Origin: JBOGDS01 sp050743075
Lineage (GTDB): Bacteria > Actinomycetota > Actinomycetes > Jiangellales > Jiangellaceae
Length of the DNA: 33,336 bases
NCBI GenBank assembly: GCA_050743075.1
Contig: JBOGDS010000038.1
Span: 1-33,336 of the forward strand
Direction of reading: 5' to 3'
Shown: positions 1-8,714 of the stretch, piece after piece
Layout: every line of letters begins with the position of its first letter
Position numbering within the stretch: the first letter of the stretch is position 1
Program-made: the position numbers and the translations under genes
Notes under the pieces: generated by a model
The model's input: only the letters and a program-made list of their open reading frames with translations
Databases searched by the model: none
Told to the model about the DNA's origin: nothing

Positions 1-2158
1 GCTCCAGCGGGCGGGCCGGAGGGTTCTGCTCGACGGCGCGGCGGACCTGCTCCTCGATCGGCACGCCGCCCAGCAGCGGCGGCGCCGCCACCGGCTGGGC
101 CTGGACTGGAGGCAGGACGCCGTCGGAGGTGTCCAGCGGCGACACGACCAGGTGTGCCGGCAGGTCGACCTGGGCGATCGTGCCGCCCGGCTCGCCGGGT
201 ACCAGCCGCACCACGATCCCGTGGCGCGCCGCGAGCCGCGCGACGACGTAGAGACCCAGCGTGCGGGACGCGGCCACGTCGATGTCACCGGGCTCGCGGA
301 GCCGCCGGTTCAGCTCCACGATCTGATTCGCGGGGATCCCCAGGCCCTGGTCGGCCACCTGCAGGCGCAGGCCGCCGCCCAGCAACGGCTGGCTGGTGAC
401 CATGACCGGTGTCGAAGGCGCCGAGAACTCGGTGGCGTTGTCGAGCAGCTCGGCCAGCAAGTGTGCGACGTCGTCGACGGCCGTCGGTGTCACCAGGTCG
501 GTCGGCATGACGCCGAACTTCACCCGCGGGTACTGCTCGACCTCACCCACGGCCGTCCGGACGACGTCGAGGACGGGGGCTGCCGTCCCGGTGCGCCGCA
601 TCTCCTCGACGCCGGCGAGAACCAGCAGGCTCTCCGCATGCCGGCGGACACGCGTGGCCATGTGGTCGATCCGGAACAGCGTGCCGAGCTGGTCGGGGTC
701 GCGCTCGCGCGCCTCGAGGTCCTCGATCTCGCCGAGCTGCCGGTCGACCAGACCCTGGGTGCGCCGGGACAGGTTGACGACGATCGTGTCCAGGTTCTGG
801 CGCAGCAGGGCCTGCTCGCCCGCGACGCGCACAGCGGTCGAGTGAACGGCGTTGAACGCGGTCGCGACCTCGCCGATCTCGTCCGCTCCCTCGGGCCGGA
901 CCGCGTCGCCGAGGTTGCGGATGACGGCCGGGCCGTCGCTGTGGATACGGGAGACCAGCGCCGGCAGGCCGATGTCGGCCTCGAGCGCGGCTCCGCGCAG
1001 GCGCCGCAGCGGACGGATGATGGACCGGGCGACGGCCGCGGCCATGGCAACCGTGGCTGCCAGGACGACGACGATGGCCGCAGCCGTGGCGGCTGCCACG
1101 ATCTGGGCACGGGTCGCCGTGCTGGCGGCCTGCTCGACGATCTCGCCTGACAGCGTGTCCTGGATGCTGCGCAGAACGGTGATCCGGTCGGTCGACGCCT
1201 GGTACCAGGCCTCGGGGGTGACGCCGGGCCTCTCGTCCACCTGCAGCGCGGCGGCACGGATGTCGTCGACCGGCCCACGGACGCCGGGCAGGCCGGCGTA
1301 GTACAGCGCCTTGGCCTCGCGGTCCGCTGTGGCGTTGAACCGGTTGAACAGGAAGTCCTGCTCGCCGTCGAAGACAGCCTGCCGCTGCCGCTGGGCCTCG
1401 GTCAGCGGCTCGCCGCTGGCGAGCACGTGGCCGAGCAGGCCGCGCTCGACGGACGCGGACTCGGTGGCGCGGGCCATCGAGTCCAGCGTGTCGATCCTCA
1501 GGACCAGGCTGGAGTCGGTGGAACCGGAACCGCTCGCCTTCACGAACCGCAGCAGTCCTTCGACCATGAGGTGGTAGTCCTCGACGCCGGGGTCGTCGTA
1601 GGGCTCGAGCTCGATGTCGCGCGACCCCCGGTACGCATCCAGCAGGCCCAGCTGTGTCTCGGTCACCCGGCGGGCTTCGGCGACGGCGGGGTCGATGCCG
1701 TTTTCGGGCAGGTCGTCCATGGCCTCCCGCAGCGCGTCGATGGCGTCGTCAGTGCCGTCGCGGGCCTGGGCTACCGCGCCTTGGCCGGTGGCGTCGACGT
1801 CGAACAGACCTGAGACGTCGCGCTCGTCCTGGAGCTTCCCCACGACCGCCAGCGCGGCCGCGGAGGCCCGGGAGCTGGCTTCGACGTCGCCGGCGTTCGC
1901 GGCCCGGGCGAACGCGTCGCGGAACAGGAAGGCGCCGAGGATGAGCGCTCCGAGCAGCGGAAGGAGAACCAGCGCGCCGACGCGCGACCGGACACTCCGG
2001 TCGTGGAGGAAGGCACGCCAGATCGACGCGAGCCGCGGCGGTCGCGGCCGCCTACTCGCGGCCGCAGGTGCGGCCGCGGCCGCACGCTCGTCCGGGCGAG
2101 CCCCCCGCTGTGCGACGCCGGGTTTGCTGCTCCGGTGTCCTCGCGGGTTCCGCGTCAT
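1..2158 (-). CDS. Conservon-type (CvnA-like) sensor histidine kinase, C-terminus beyond window
   Basis: This is a membrane sensor kinase read from an ATG at 2158, behind a strong Shine-Dalgarno site (GAAGGAAGG, 7-8 nt upstream). The frame stays open to the left edge, giving about 719 residues with no stop, so the gene is partial. A basic N-terminus precedes TM1 (about 58-78). A long extracytoplasmic region (about 80-350) resembles the nitrate/nitrite-sensing (NIT) domain. TM2 (about 350-378) is followed by a HAMP-like stretch. The putative phosphoacceptor is H499 in DHMATR. The ATPase shows the N box LLDNATEFS (N574) and a G box DQGLGIP (about 601-606). In Streptomyces such kinases head conservons, followed by roadblock, DUF742 and Ras-like GTPase genes, which would lie beyond position 1. 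The family is clear; the ligand and the membership of a conservon are inferred. Confidence 0.88.
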   Translation of the reverse strand, partial: MTRNPRGHRSSKPGVAQRGARPDERAAAAAPAAASRRPRPPRLASIWRAFLHDRSVRSRVGALVLLPLLGALILGAFLFRDAFARAANAGDVEASSRASAAALAVVGKLQDERDVSGLFDVDATGQGAVAQARDGTDDAIDALREAMDDLPENGIDPAVAEARRVTETQLGLLDAYRGSRDIELEPYDDPGVEDYHLMVEGLLRFVKASGSGSTDSSLVLRIDTLDSMARATESASVERGLLGHVLASGEPLTEAQRQRQAVFDGEQDFLFNRFNATADREAKALYYAGLPGVRGPVDDIRAAALQVDERPGVTPEAWYQASTDRITVLRSIQDTLSGEIVEQAASTATRAQIVAAATAAAIVVVLAATVAMAAAVARSIIRPLRRLRGAALEADIGLPALVSRIHSDGPAVIRNLGDAVRPEGADEIGEVATAFNAVHSTAVRVAGEQALLRQNLDTIVVNLSRRTQGLVDRQLGEIEDLEARERDPDQLGTLFRIDHMATRVRRHAESLLVLAGVEEMRRTGTAAPVLDVVRTAVGEVEQYPRVKFGVMPTDLVTPTAVDDVAHLLAELLDNATEFSAPSTPVMVTSQPLLGGGLRLQVADQGLGIPANQIVELNRRLREPGDIDVAASRTLGLYVVARLAARHGIVVRLVPGEPGGTIAQVDLPAHLVVSPLDTSDGVLPPVQAQPVAAPPLLGGVPIEEQVRRAVEQNPPARPLE

Positions 2159-2427
2159 CGCCAATCCTTCCTTCTTCGTCCCCCAGGGGCGTCGTCACCC
2201 ACGCGTCGCCTGGGCATACCTTGCCACGGCGAAGCGGCGTCACGGCACGAGACGGTAGACGACGCTTCCCATCGGGACCGCATCCTGTCAATAGCTGGAC
2301 GGTCCGTAGAACACCAGGTGGACGCTCTAGGGTGCCTGACGACCCCTCGATCTCCCAAACCGGGGCAATGTGGGAGTTGGCCCCGCGCAGCACCCGGGCT
2401 CTCAGGGGCCACGCCCACGCGCTCAGA

Positions 2428-3507
2428 TCAGCGCTGGACCTCGCCGGTGATGAACTTCTCCACCAGGTCGCGGCACACGTCGTCCGGGTACTGCTCCGGA
2501 GGGGACTTCATGAAGTACGACGACGCCGACAGGAGCGGTCCGCCGATGCCACGGTCCTTGGCGATCTTCGCCGCCCGGATTGCGTCGATGATGATGCCTG
2601 CCGAGTTCGGCGAGTCCCAGACCTCGAGCTTGTACTCCAGTGAGATCGGGGCGTCGCCGAAGTTGCGGCCCTCGAGGCGGACGAACGCCCACTTGCGGTC
2701 GTCGAGCCACTCGACGTAGTCGGAGGGGCCGATGTGGACGTTGCGCGGTGCGATCTCCTCCACGAGCTGAGATGTGACGGACTGGGTCTTGGAGATCTTC
2801 TTCGACTCCAGCCGCTCCCGCTCCAGCATGTTCTTGAAGTCCATGTTGCCGCCGACGTTCAGCTGGTAGGTGCGGTCGACGGTGACGCCGCGGTCCTCGA
2901 ACAGCTTGGCCAGCACCCGGTGGGTGATGGTGGCGCCGAGCTGCGACTTGATGTCGTCGCCGACGATCGGCACACCCGCGGCGGTGAACTTGTCGGCCCA
3001 CTCCTTGGTGCCGGCGATGAACACCGGCAGCGCGTTGACGAAGGCCACATCGGCGTCGATCGCGCACTGCGCGTAGAACTTCGCGGCCTGCTCCGACCCG
3101 ACCGGCAGGTAGCAGACGAGAACGTCGGCTCGCGCAGCACGGAGGGTGGCGACGATGTCGACCGGCGTCTCCTCGGACTCGGTGATGGTCTCGCGGTAGT
3201 ACTTGCCGAGGCCGTCGAGGGTGTGGCCACGCTGGACGGTGACGCCGGTCGCCGGCACGTCGCAGATCCTGATCGTGTTGTTCTCGCTGGCGCCGATGGC
3301 GTCGGCGAGGTCGACCCCGACCTTCTTGGCGTCTACGTCGAAGGCGGCGACGAACTCGACGTCGCGAACGTGGTAGTCGCCGAACCGCACGTGCATGAGG
3401 CCGGGCACCTTCTGCCCCGGGTCGGCGTCGCGGTAGTAGTGCACGCCCTGGACCAGCGAGGCGGCGCAGTTGCCTACGCCCACAATGGCTACTCGGACCG
3501 AGCTCAT
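2428..3507 (-). CDS. ino1: myo-Inositol-3-phosphate synthase
   Basis: It converts glucose 6-phosphate to 1D-myo-inositol 3-phosphate with NAD as catalytic cofactor. This is the first step toward inositol for mycothiol and phosphatidylinositol. The 359-residue protein begins MSSVRVAIVGVGNCAASL, a Rossmann GxGNxxxS dinucleotide motif. It contains the family segments VGDDIKSQLGAT and NVGGNMDFKNM, and its length matches the short actinobacterial form. The ATG at 3507 is chosen over an in-frame start at 3528 because GAAGGGA lies about 9 nt upstream and the conserved N-terminus starts there. It sits 17 nt after the padR stop, so the two are probably cotranscribed. The ino1/padR/ponA/GT87 neighbourhood matches Rv0046c-Rv0051 of M. 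tuberculosis, as I recall it. Confidence 0.95.
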   Translation of the reverse strand: MSSVRVAIVGVGNCAASLVQGVHYYRDADPGQKVPGLMHVRFGDYHVRDVEFVAAFDVDAKKVGVDLADAIGASENNTIRICDVPATGVTVQRGHTLDGLGKYYRETITESEETPVDIVATLRAARADVLVCYLPVGSEQAAKFYAQCAIDADVAFVNALPVFIAGTKEWADKFTAAGVPIVGDDIKSQLGATITHRVLAKLFEDRGVTVDRTYQLNVGGNMDFKNMLERERLESKKISKTQSVTSQLVEEIAPRNVHIGPSDYVEWLDDRKWAFVRLEGRNFGDAPISLEYKLEVWDSPNSAGIIIDAIRAAKIAKDRGIGGPLLSASSYFMKSPPEQYPDDVCRDLVEKFITGEVQR

Positions 3508-3524
3508 CGGCTGTTGTTCCCTTC

Positions 3525-4175
3525 TCACTCTGCGGGGCGGACCGGCGGGGATCCGGGCCGCCTTCGGGGCGCACTGCCCCGCTTGCTCTGGTGTGCGCTG
3601 TCCCCCAAGCGGTGCGGCTCATCGGTCCGGTCGCGCTCGGAGGCGATGAGCTCGTCGAGCCACCTCACCTCGCGCTCGACCGAGTCGAGGCCGTGGTTCT
3701 GCAGTTCGAGCGTGTACGTGTCGAGGCGCTGCCGGGTGCGCTGCAGGGCCAAGCGGAACTGCTCCAGCCGCTCCTGCAGCCGGGTGCGACGGCCCTCGAG
3801 GATACGCATCCGGGTGGCGGCGTCGGCCCGGGCGAAGAAGGCGAAATGGACGCCGAACTGCTCGTCGTCCCAGGACGACGGGCCGGCCTGGGCCAGCAGT
3901 TCGGCAAAGCGCTCCTTGCCCTCCGGGGTGAGCTTGTAGACGATCTTGCTCCGGCGGCCGCCGAGGTGAGCTGCCGCGAGGGCCGCCGACGAGTCCTCGG
4001 CCAGGAACCCCTGGTGGACGAGGCCCTTCAGGCAGGGGTAGAGGGTGCCGTACGAGAACGCCCGCCCCCATCCGAGGAGCACATTGACCTGCTTGCGCAG
4101 CTCGTACCCGTGCATGGGCGCATCGTGGAGCAGGCCCAGCACGGCCAGCTCCAGCGCCTCGGCACGCTTGCCCAC
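3525..4175 (-). CDS. PadR-family transcriptional regulator upstream of ino1
   Basis: This is a 216-residue DNA-binding repressor-type protein. Residues about 8-90 form the PadR winged helix: LAVLGLLHDAPMHGYELRKQ, then GTLYPCLKGLVHQGFL, then a basic wing ending IVYKLTPEGKERF. The C-terminal half (about 100-185) is helical and charged, as in PadR proteins with a dimerising coiled coil. The tail (about 190-216) is basic and low complexity. The start is a GTG at 4175 with GAGGAG upstream. A perfect 19-bp palindrome lies 34 bp before the start, which fits autoregulation. The gene is 17 nt upstream of ino1 and divergent from ponA, so it may coordinate inositol synthesis and cell-wall genes. The family is certain; the targets and effector are inferred. 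Confidence 0.92.
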   Translation of the reverse strand: MGKRAEALELAVLGLLHDAPMHGYELRKQVNVLLGWGRAFSYGTLYPCLKGLVHQGFLAEDSSAALAAAHLGGRRSKIVYKLTPEGKERFAELLAQAGPSSWDDEQFGVHFAFFARADAATRMRILEGRRTRLQERLEQFRLALQRTRQRLDTYTLELQNHGLDSVEREVRWLDELIASERDRTDEPHRLGDSAHQSKRGSAPRRRPGSPPVRPAE

Positions 4176-4208
4176 GGCGGGTACGCTCCTCGGGGAGGTG
4201 TCGGAGCG

Positions 4209-4227
4209 ATGTATCGAGTCGATACAT
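4209..4227. promoter_or_regulatory. Perfect 19-bp palindrome, probable PadR operator
   Basis: ATGTATCGAGTCGATACAT has two perfect 9-bp arms around a central G. It carries the ATGT...ACAT ends typical of PadR operators, though the gap is 11 nt rather than the classical 8. It lies in the padR/ponA divergent region, just upstream of padR. Confidence 0.75.
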
Positions 4228-4233
4228 CAGGTT

Positions 4234-4257
4234 GATAGAGTGAGACGATAGAGTGAG
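4234..4257 (+). repeat. Short direct repeat in the padR/ponA divergent region
   Basis: GATAGAGTGAG occurs twice (4234-4244 and 4247-4257) with a 13-bp period, beginning 7 bp after the 19-bp palindrome. It may be a second regulator site or part of the padR promoter. The function is unknown. Confidence 0.55.
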
Positions 4258-4345
4258 CGGCACCTGACGCGCAAGCGCCTGTTTCTCCCATGCCCGGCAA
4301 GCAGAACGGATTGCCTCGGGCCTGGGGAGATCGGGGAGCCCGTCG

Positions 4346-4351
4346 TAGGCT
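4346..4351 (+). promoter_or_regulatory. Candidate -10 element for ponA
   Basis: TAGGCT matches the -10 form seen at several genes here. It would place the transcript start near 4358 and leave a leader of about 45 nt before the TTG start of ponA. No convincing -35 was seen. Confidence 0.35.
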
Positions 4352-4404
4352 GCCTCCCGGTACCGCGTCACCTCGCCCCTGTCCCCGAGCGAGCAGAGAT
4401 TGCT

Positions 4405-7194
4405 TTGAGCAGCGAACAACGACGCCCAGCCGGCCGACGCAGGAGGGCTGTGGCCTCTGCGGCCCAGCCGGGCGCCGGTCCGGACGCGACCCGCCAGGTG
4501 GGGGCTCGTCCCGGCAGCGTCGGATCACCTGCTCCCGGAAGCCGCGGCGACATCTTCTTGAGCGGCGGGACCGGCCGGCCAGCCGGCCTGGTGCCGCCCA
4601 ACGGCCGCTCGGGCAGGGGTCCAGGGAACGGTCCCGGACCACGTCCGGGCGGTCCGGGCGGCTCCGGCCGCTCTGGAGGCTCCGGCGGCGGTCCAGGGGG
4701 CTCCGGCGGCGGTCCGGGAGCCGGTGACGACGGCCGCGGTGGCAAGCGGTCCCGTCGCTATGCCGCCGACAAGGGCAAGAAGCGCGGCTGGCGCACGTGG
4801 GTCACCTGGAAGAAGCTCTCGCTCTACGCGTTCGGTCTCTTCCTGCTCGGTCTCGCCGGCATCGGCGTCGCGTTCGCGATGACCGACGTGCCCGAGGCGA
4901 ACGACTTCTCCACGTCGCAGGCCACGATCGTCTACTGGGACGACGGCACCACGGAGCTGGGCCGGTTCAGTGCCGAGAACCGCGAGAGCGTCGGCATCGA
5001 GGAGATCCCCGAGCACGTCCGGCACGCGGTGATCGCCGCCGAGGACCGCAGCTTCTACGAGAACGACGGCTTCGACCCGGTCGGCATCGCCCGCGCCGCA
5101 TGGGGCAGCGTGACCAGCGGCGAGATCTCCGGCGGCGGCTCGACGATCACCCAGCAGTACGTCAAGAACTACTACCTGACCCAGGATCAGACCATCACCC
5201 GCAAGGTGAAGGAGCTGTTCATCTCGGTCAAGATCGACCAGCAGCTGCAGAAGGACCAGATCCTGCAGGACTACCTCAACACGATCTGGTTCGGCCGGAG
5301 CACCTACGGCGTGCAGACCGCGTCGAAGTCCTATTTCGGAAGGTCCGTCACCGACCTGACGCTGGAGGAAGGTGCGGCGCTGGCTGCCATCCTGCGCAGC
5401 CCGGGAATCTACGACCCCACCCTCGGCGAGGAGAACCTGCAGCGCTTCACCGAGCGCTTCCAGTACGTGCTCGACGGCATGGTCGAGAAAGGCTGGCTCG
5501 ACCAGGCCACGGCCGACGCCGCCGTGCAGCCCGAGATCCGGCCGGAGCAGACGAGCAACAAGTACGCCGGCCCGAACGGCTACCTGATGCAGCAGGTCTA
5601 CCGGGAGCTCCAGGCCGTCGGGATCGACGAGACGGAGATCGAGACCGGTGGCCTGCGGGTCACGACCACGTTCGATCGGCAGGCTCAGGGGGCCGCGGTC
5701 TCGGCCGTCGAGGAGGAGCGGCCCGCCGAGAGTGCCGAGAACCTCCATGTGGCTCTTGCCGCGGTGACGCCTGGCGACGGCGCGGTGGTGGCGATGTACG
5801 GGGGGCCGGACGCGGTCACCCAGAGCTTCAACGACGCCATCGACGCCAAGCCGAACGCAGGATCGACGATCAAGCCGCTGACGCTGGCGACGGGGCTTTC
5901 CGAAGGCATCTCGTTGAAGAGCCGATTCGACGGCAACTCCGGGTACACGCGCCGGGAGTTGGGTCCCAAGCCGGTGAACAACGCCGGTGACGCCAGCTAC
6001 GGAGAGGTCGACCTGGTGACGGCCACGGAGCGGTCGATCAACACCGCCTTCGTGGACCTGGCCATGACCGTCGGCCCGGACAAGGTCGAGGACATGATGC
6101 TCCGTAGCGGCATTCCGGACGGGACACCGGACCTCGCCGCACAGAGCGGCCGGATCACCTTGGGAATCGCCCCGGTCTCGCCGGTCGACATGGCAGATGC
6201 CTATGCCACCATCGCGGCCGGTGGCCAGCAGGCCGACTGGTACACGGTGCGCCTGGTCACCGCGCCCTCGGGCCAGATCGTGCACGAGGTCGCCCCGGCA
6301 CCGGAGCGTGCCTTCGGGTCCGACGTGGCCGCCGACGTCACGTACGCGATGCAGCAGGTCGTCGAGGGCGCGAACGGCACCGGCCGGCATGAGGCGAGCA
6401 AGCTCGGCCGGCCGTCGGCCGGTAAGACCGGCACCCACGAGGACCTGTCGGCCTGGTACGCTGGCTTCACGCCGCAACTGGCGGCGTCGGTGGCGATGTT
6501 CAGGACCGACTACGCCGGCGACCCCCCGACGATGATGTCGTTGGACGGTGTCGAAGGCTTCGAGTCGACCACGGGCGGAAGGTTCCCGGCGCGCATCTGG
6601 ACCACGTTCATGCGGGCCGCACTGGAGGGTCAGGACGTCATCGACTTCCCGGAGCGGGCCGACGTCGGCGAGGACGTCAACCCGAGCCCGACGCCGACCC
6701 CGACGCCCACGCCCACGCCGACCTGCCCCCCGAACACCGAGGGCACGCCTCCCGACTGCGAGCCGGTCGAGCCCGAGGGCGTCGAGGTGCCGAACGTGGT
6801 CGGGATGACCGAGCAGGAGGCGACCGCGGTCCTGCGCCAGCACGGCTTCCGGGTGGACGTCGAGGAGGAACCCACCGACGAGGCCGAGCCGGGCCAGGTG
6901 GTCGACCAGGGCCCACCCGGCGGTACGTCGGCCGAGCCCGGCTCGACCGTGACCATCGTCGTCGCCACCGAACCCGAGGTCGAGATGGTCGAGGTGCCCG
7001 ACGTCAGGGGGATGCCGCAAGTGCAGGCGGAAGCCCGCCTGCGTCGGGACGGCTTCGAGGTCGACGTCACCGGCGAACCCTCAGCCAGCGCCGTCGTCGT
7101 GAACCAGACGCCTGGCCCGCTCGAGATGGCCGAGCAGGGCTCCACTGTGACCATCGAGATGGGGCCGGACCCCGGCGGCGGGGGCGGCGGCTGA
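4405..7194 (+). CDS. ponA: Bifunctional class A penicillin-binding protein with two PASTA domains
   Basis: It polymerises and cross-links peptidoglycan at the outer face of the membrane. The order over 929 residues is: a cytosolic Gly/Pro/Arg-rich tail (1-130), TM anchor (about 135-158), GT51 transglycosylase with catalytic E213 in AAEDRSFYEN and STITQQ (246-251), then the transpeptidase. The transpeptidase has SxxK as S487-T-I-K490, SxN as S544-I-N546, and KTG at 674-676. A Pro/Thr linker (about 760-775) leads to two PASTA domains starting near 793 (VEVPNVVG) and 862 (VEVPDVRG), ending in a Gly run. The start is TTG at 4405; an in-frame GTG at 4450 follows AGGAGG but with only 3 nt spacing. 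PASTA domains suggest sensing of uncross-linked stem peptides or lipid II, as known for the family. A hairpin follows the stop. Confidence 0.95.
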   Translation: MSSEQRRPAGRRRRAVASAAQPGAGPDATRQVGARPGSVGSPAPGSRGDIFLSGGTGRPAGLVPPNGRSGRGPGNGPGPRPGGPGGSGRSGGSGGGPGGSGGGPGAGDDGRGGKRSRRYAADKGKKRGWRTWVTWKKLSLYAFGLFLLGLAGIGVAFAMTDVPEANDFSTSQATIVYWDDGTTELGRFSAENRESVGIEEIPEHVRHAVIAAEDRSFYENDGFDPVGIARAAWGSVTSGEISGGGSTITQQYVKNYYLTQDQTITRKVKELFISVKIDQQLQKDQILQDYLNTIWFGRSTYGVQTASKSYFGRSVTDLTLEEGAALAAILRSPGIYDPTLGEENLQRFTERFQYVLDGMVEKGWLDQATADAAVQPEIRPEQTSNKYAGPNGYLMQQVYRELQAVGIDETEIETGGLRVTTTFDRQAQGAAVSAVEEERPAESAENLHVALAAVTPGDGAVVAMYGGPDAVTQSFNDAIDAKPNAGSTIKPLTLATGLSEGISLKSRFDGNSGYTRRELGPKPVNNAGDASYGEVDLVTATERSINTAFVDLAMTVGPDKVEDMMLRSGIPDGTPDLAAQSGRITLGIAPVSPVDMADAYATIAAGGQQADWYTVRLVTAPSGQIVHEVAPAPERAFGSDVAADVTYAMQQVVEGANGTGRHEASKLGRPSAGKTGTHEDLSAWYAGFTPQLAASVAMFRTDYAGDPPTMMSLDGVEGFESTTGGRFPARIWTTFMRAALEGQDVIDFPERADVGEDVNPSPTPTPTPTPTPTCPPNTEGTPPDCEPVEPEGVEVPNVVGMTEQEATAVLRQHGFRVDVEEEPTDEAEPGQVVDQGPPGGTSAEPGSTVTIVVATEPEVEMVEVPDVRGMPQVQAEARLRRDGFEVDVTGEPSASAVVVNQTPGPLEMAEQGSTVTIEMGPDPGGGGGG

Positions 7195-7208
7195 CGTAGC
7201 CGCCGCCC
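7182..7208 (+). terminator. GC-rich hairpin at the ponA stop
   Basis: An 11-bp perfect stem (GGGCGGCGGCT / AGCCGCCGCCC) with loop GACGT contains the ponA stop codon. There is no T tract, as is common for actinobacterial terminators. Confidence 0.6.
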
Positions 7209-7261
7209 GGCACCGCAGATTGTGCACAACTCGTGCGACACGCCGGCGTGCCGTCTCCACC

Positions 7262-7279
7262 TGCGAACAGTCGATCATG
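7262..7279 (+). repeat. Intergenic 18-mer, copy 1
   Basis: TGCGAACAGTCGATCATG differs by one base from TGCGACCAGTCGATCATG at 23070-23087. Both copies lie between a GC-rich hairpin after an upstream gene and a leaderless-type promoter. The role is unknown. Confidence 0.5.
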
Positions 7280-7327
7280 AGCGGAGCGGAGTCGGCCTCG
7301 GCACGGCGAGCCGCAGCGAACGCCCGC

Positions 7328-7340
7328 TAACGTCACCCGC
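7328..7340 (+). promoter_or_regulatory. -10 element of a leaderless promoter (GT87 gene)
   Basis: TAACGT at 7328-7333 is followed by 7 nt and then the GTG at 7341. No Shine-Dalgarno sequence is present. Confidence 0.6.
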
Positions 7341-8714
7341 GTGGAACCGCCGATCGCGCTGCCCAGCCGGGACGACCCGGTGGTTGCGGCGGCCAGCGAG
7401 CGGATCGGCGGGCCGGTCGGCCAGCGAGCGGCGATCGGGCGCAGCTGGTGGAGTCCGGTGCGGGTCGCGCTGGCCGTGGCGTCCGTCGTCCTCGGTCTCG
7501 GGTTCCTCGCCGACGCGCCCTGCCGTGACGACGCCTGGGCCGCGCGCGAGGACCGTGACCTCTGGACGAACCTCTGCTACAGCGACGTCGCGTTCCTCTA
7601 CCGGGAGCGCGGCTTCGCCGACGGCGCGCTGGCGTACCGGGACTCGGGGCTGGAGTACCCGGTCCTGACCGGCGCTGTCATGCAGGTGTCCGCATCCCTG
7701 GCGCGGGCGCTCACGGAGGCCCCGGCAGCGGATCCGGCGGATGCGTCTGGGAACAGCAGCCGGTCGCTGGCCGAGAGCAGGCGTTTCTACGACGTGACGG
7801 CCCTGCTGATGGGCCTGGCCGCGCTGGTCGTGGTCGTCGCCGTCGCCCGGACGGTTCCTCGCCGGCCGTGGGACGCGATGCTGGTCGCGGCCTCGCCGGT
7901 GCTGTTGCTGACGGCGACGATCAACTGGGACCTGCTGGCGGCGGCCATCGCCGCGCTGGCGATCCTGGCGTGGACCCGGGAGCGGCCGGTGCTGGCCGGC
8001 GTCCTCGTCGGGCTGGGAACCGCCGCGAAGCTGTACCCGGCGTTGCTGCTCGGGGCCATGTTCCTGGTCGCGCTGCGGGCGGCGGACCGCCGGCAGGCAC
8101 TCGCCGACTTCGCCCGCACCGTGGGCGCCGCGATCACGGCATGGATCGCCGTCAACCTGCCGGTCTACCTCTGGTCACCAGACGGCTGGCGAGCCTTCTT
8201 CAGGTTCAACGCGGACCGGCCTGCCGACTTCGGCTCGCCGTGGTACGCGATCGACCTGGTCTGGCCGGGCGTCCTGCCGGAACGGATCGAGCCCGTCGTC
8301 GTTGTCGCGGCGATCGGCCTGCTCGCCCTGATCGCATGGTTGGCGATCGCCGCCCCGGTACCGCCCCGGTTGGCTCAGCTCACGTTCTTGGCAGTAGCGG
8401 CGTTCCTGCTGGTCAACAAGGTGTGGTCGCCGCAGTACGCCTTGTGGCTCGTGCCGCTGGCTGCCCTGGCCAGGCCGCGTTGGCGCGATCTGCTGATCTG
8501 GCAGGCGGCCGAGGTGGCGTACTTCGTGGCCGTGTGGTGGCACCTCGCGGGCCTGTACGAGAGCGACAACCCGATCATCGGGCCGCAGACCTACGCGTTG
8601 GCGACTGCGCTGCGGATCGCCGGCCTGGCGTGGCTTGCCGCCATGGTGGTCCGTGACGTCCTCCAGCCGTGGCAGGACCCCGTCCGTCCGTACCTCGAAC
8701 CGGTCCGTCCATGA
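7341..8714 (+). CDS. GT87-type (DUF2029) polyprenol-dependent glycosyltransferase, integral membrane
   Basis: This is a 457-residue polytopic GT-C fold protein, probably a mannosyl- or arabinosyltransferase that uses polyprenyl-phosphate sugars outside the membrane. The first TM (about 36-52) is followed by a large extracytoplasmic loop with CYSDVAFLYRERGF and LEYPVLTG, typical of GT87. About eight to ten further hydrophobic segments follow, including MLVAASPVLLLTATINWDLLAA and VNKVWSPQYALWLVPL. The start is a GTG preceded by a -10 hexamer, not a ribosome site. Its last 4 nt overlap the next gene as ATGA, so the pair is translationally coupled. A GT87-like gene next to ponA is also found in mycobacteria (Rv0051), as I recall. 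The substrate is not known. Confidence 0.85.
   Translation: MEPPIALPSRDDPVVAAASERIGGPVGQRAAIGRSWWSPVRVALAVASVVLGLGFLADAPCRDDAWAAREDRDLWTNLCYSDVAFLYRERGFADGALAYRDSGLEYPVLTGAVMQVSASLARALTEAPAADPADASGNSSRSLAESRRFYDVTALLMGLAALVVVVAVARTVPRRPWDAMLVAASPVLLLTATINWDLLAAAIAALAILAWTRERPVLAGVLVGLGTAAKLYPALLLGAMFLVALRAADRRQALADFARTVGAAITAWIAVNLPVYLWSPDGWRAFFRFNADRPADFGSPWYAIDLVWPGVLPERIEPVVVVAAIGLLALIAWLAIAAPVPPRLAQLTFLAVAAFLLVNKVWSPQYALWLVPLAALARPRWRDLLIWQAAEVAYFVAVWWHLAGLYESDNPIIGPQTYALATALRIAGLAWLAAMVVRDVLQPWQDPVRPYLEPVRP

Noticed and set aside
2159..2427. TTGACA near 2286-2291 as the -35 of the sensor kinase
   Set aside because: No -10 hexamer lies at a proper distance; the nearest TACCGT is about 28 nt away. 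The 269-bp gap otherwise shows no gene.
6682..6723. Short tandem repeat of CCGACG/CCCACG units
   Set aside because: It encodes the Pro/Thr linker between the transpeptidase and PASTA domains of ponA; it is not a CRISPR or an independent repeat.
4525..7020. 831-residue minus-strand open frame opposite ponA
   Set aside because: It is exactly antisense to a gene with all class A PBP motifs; its sequence is low-complexity Arg/Gly/His-rich and typical of antisense frames in GC-rich DNA.
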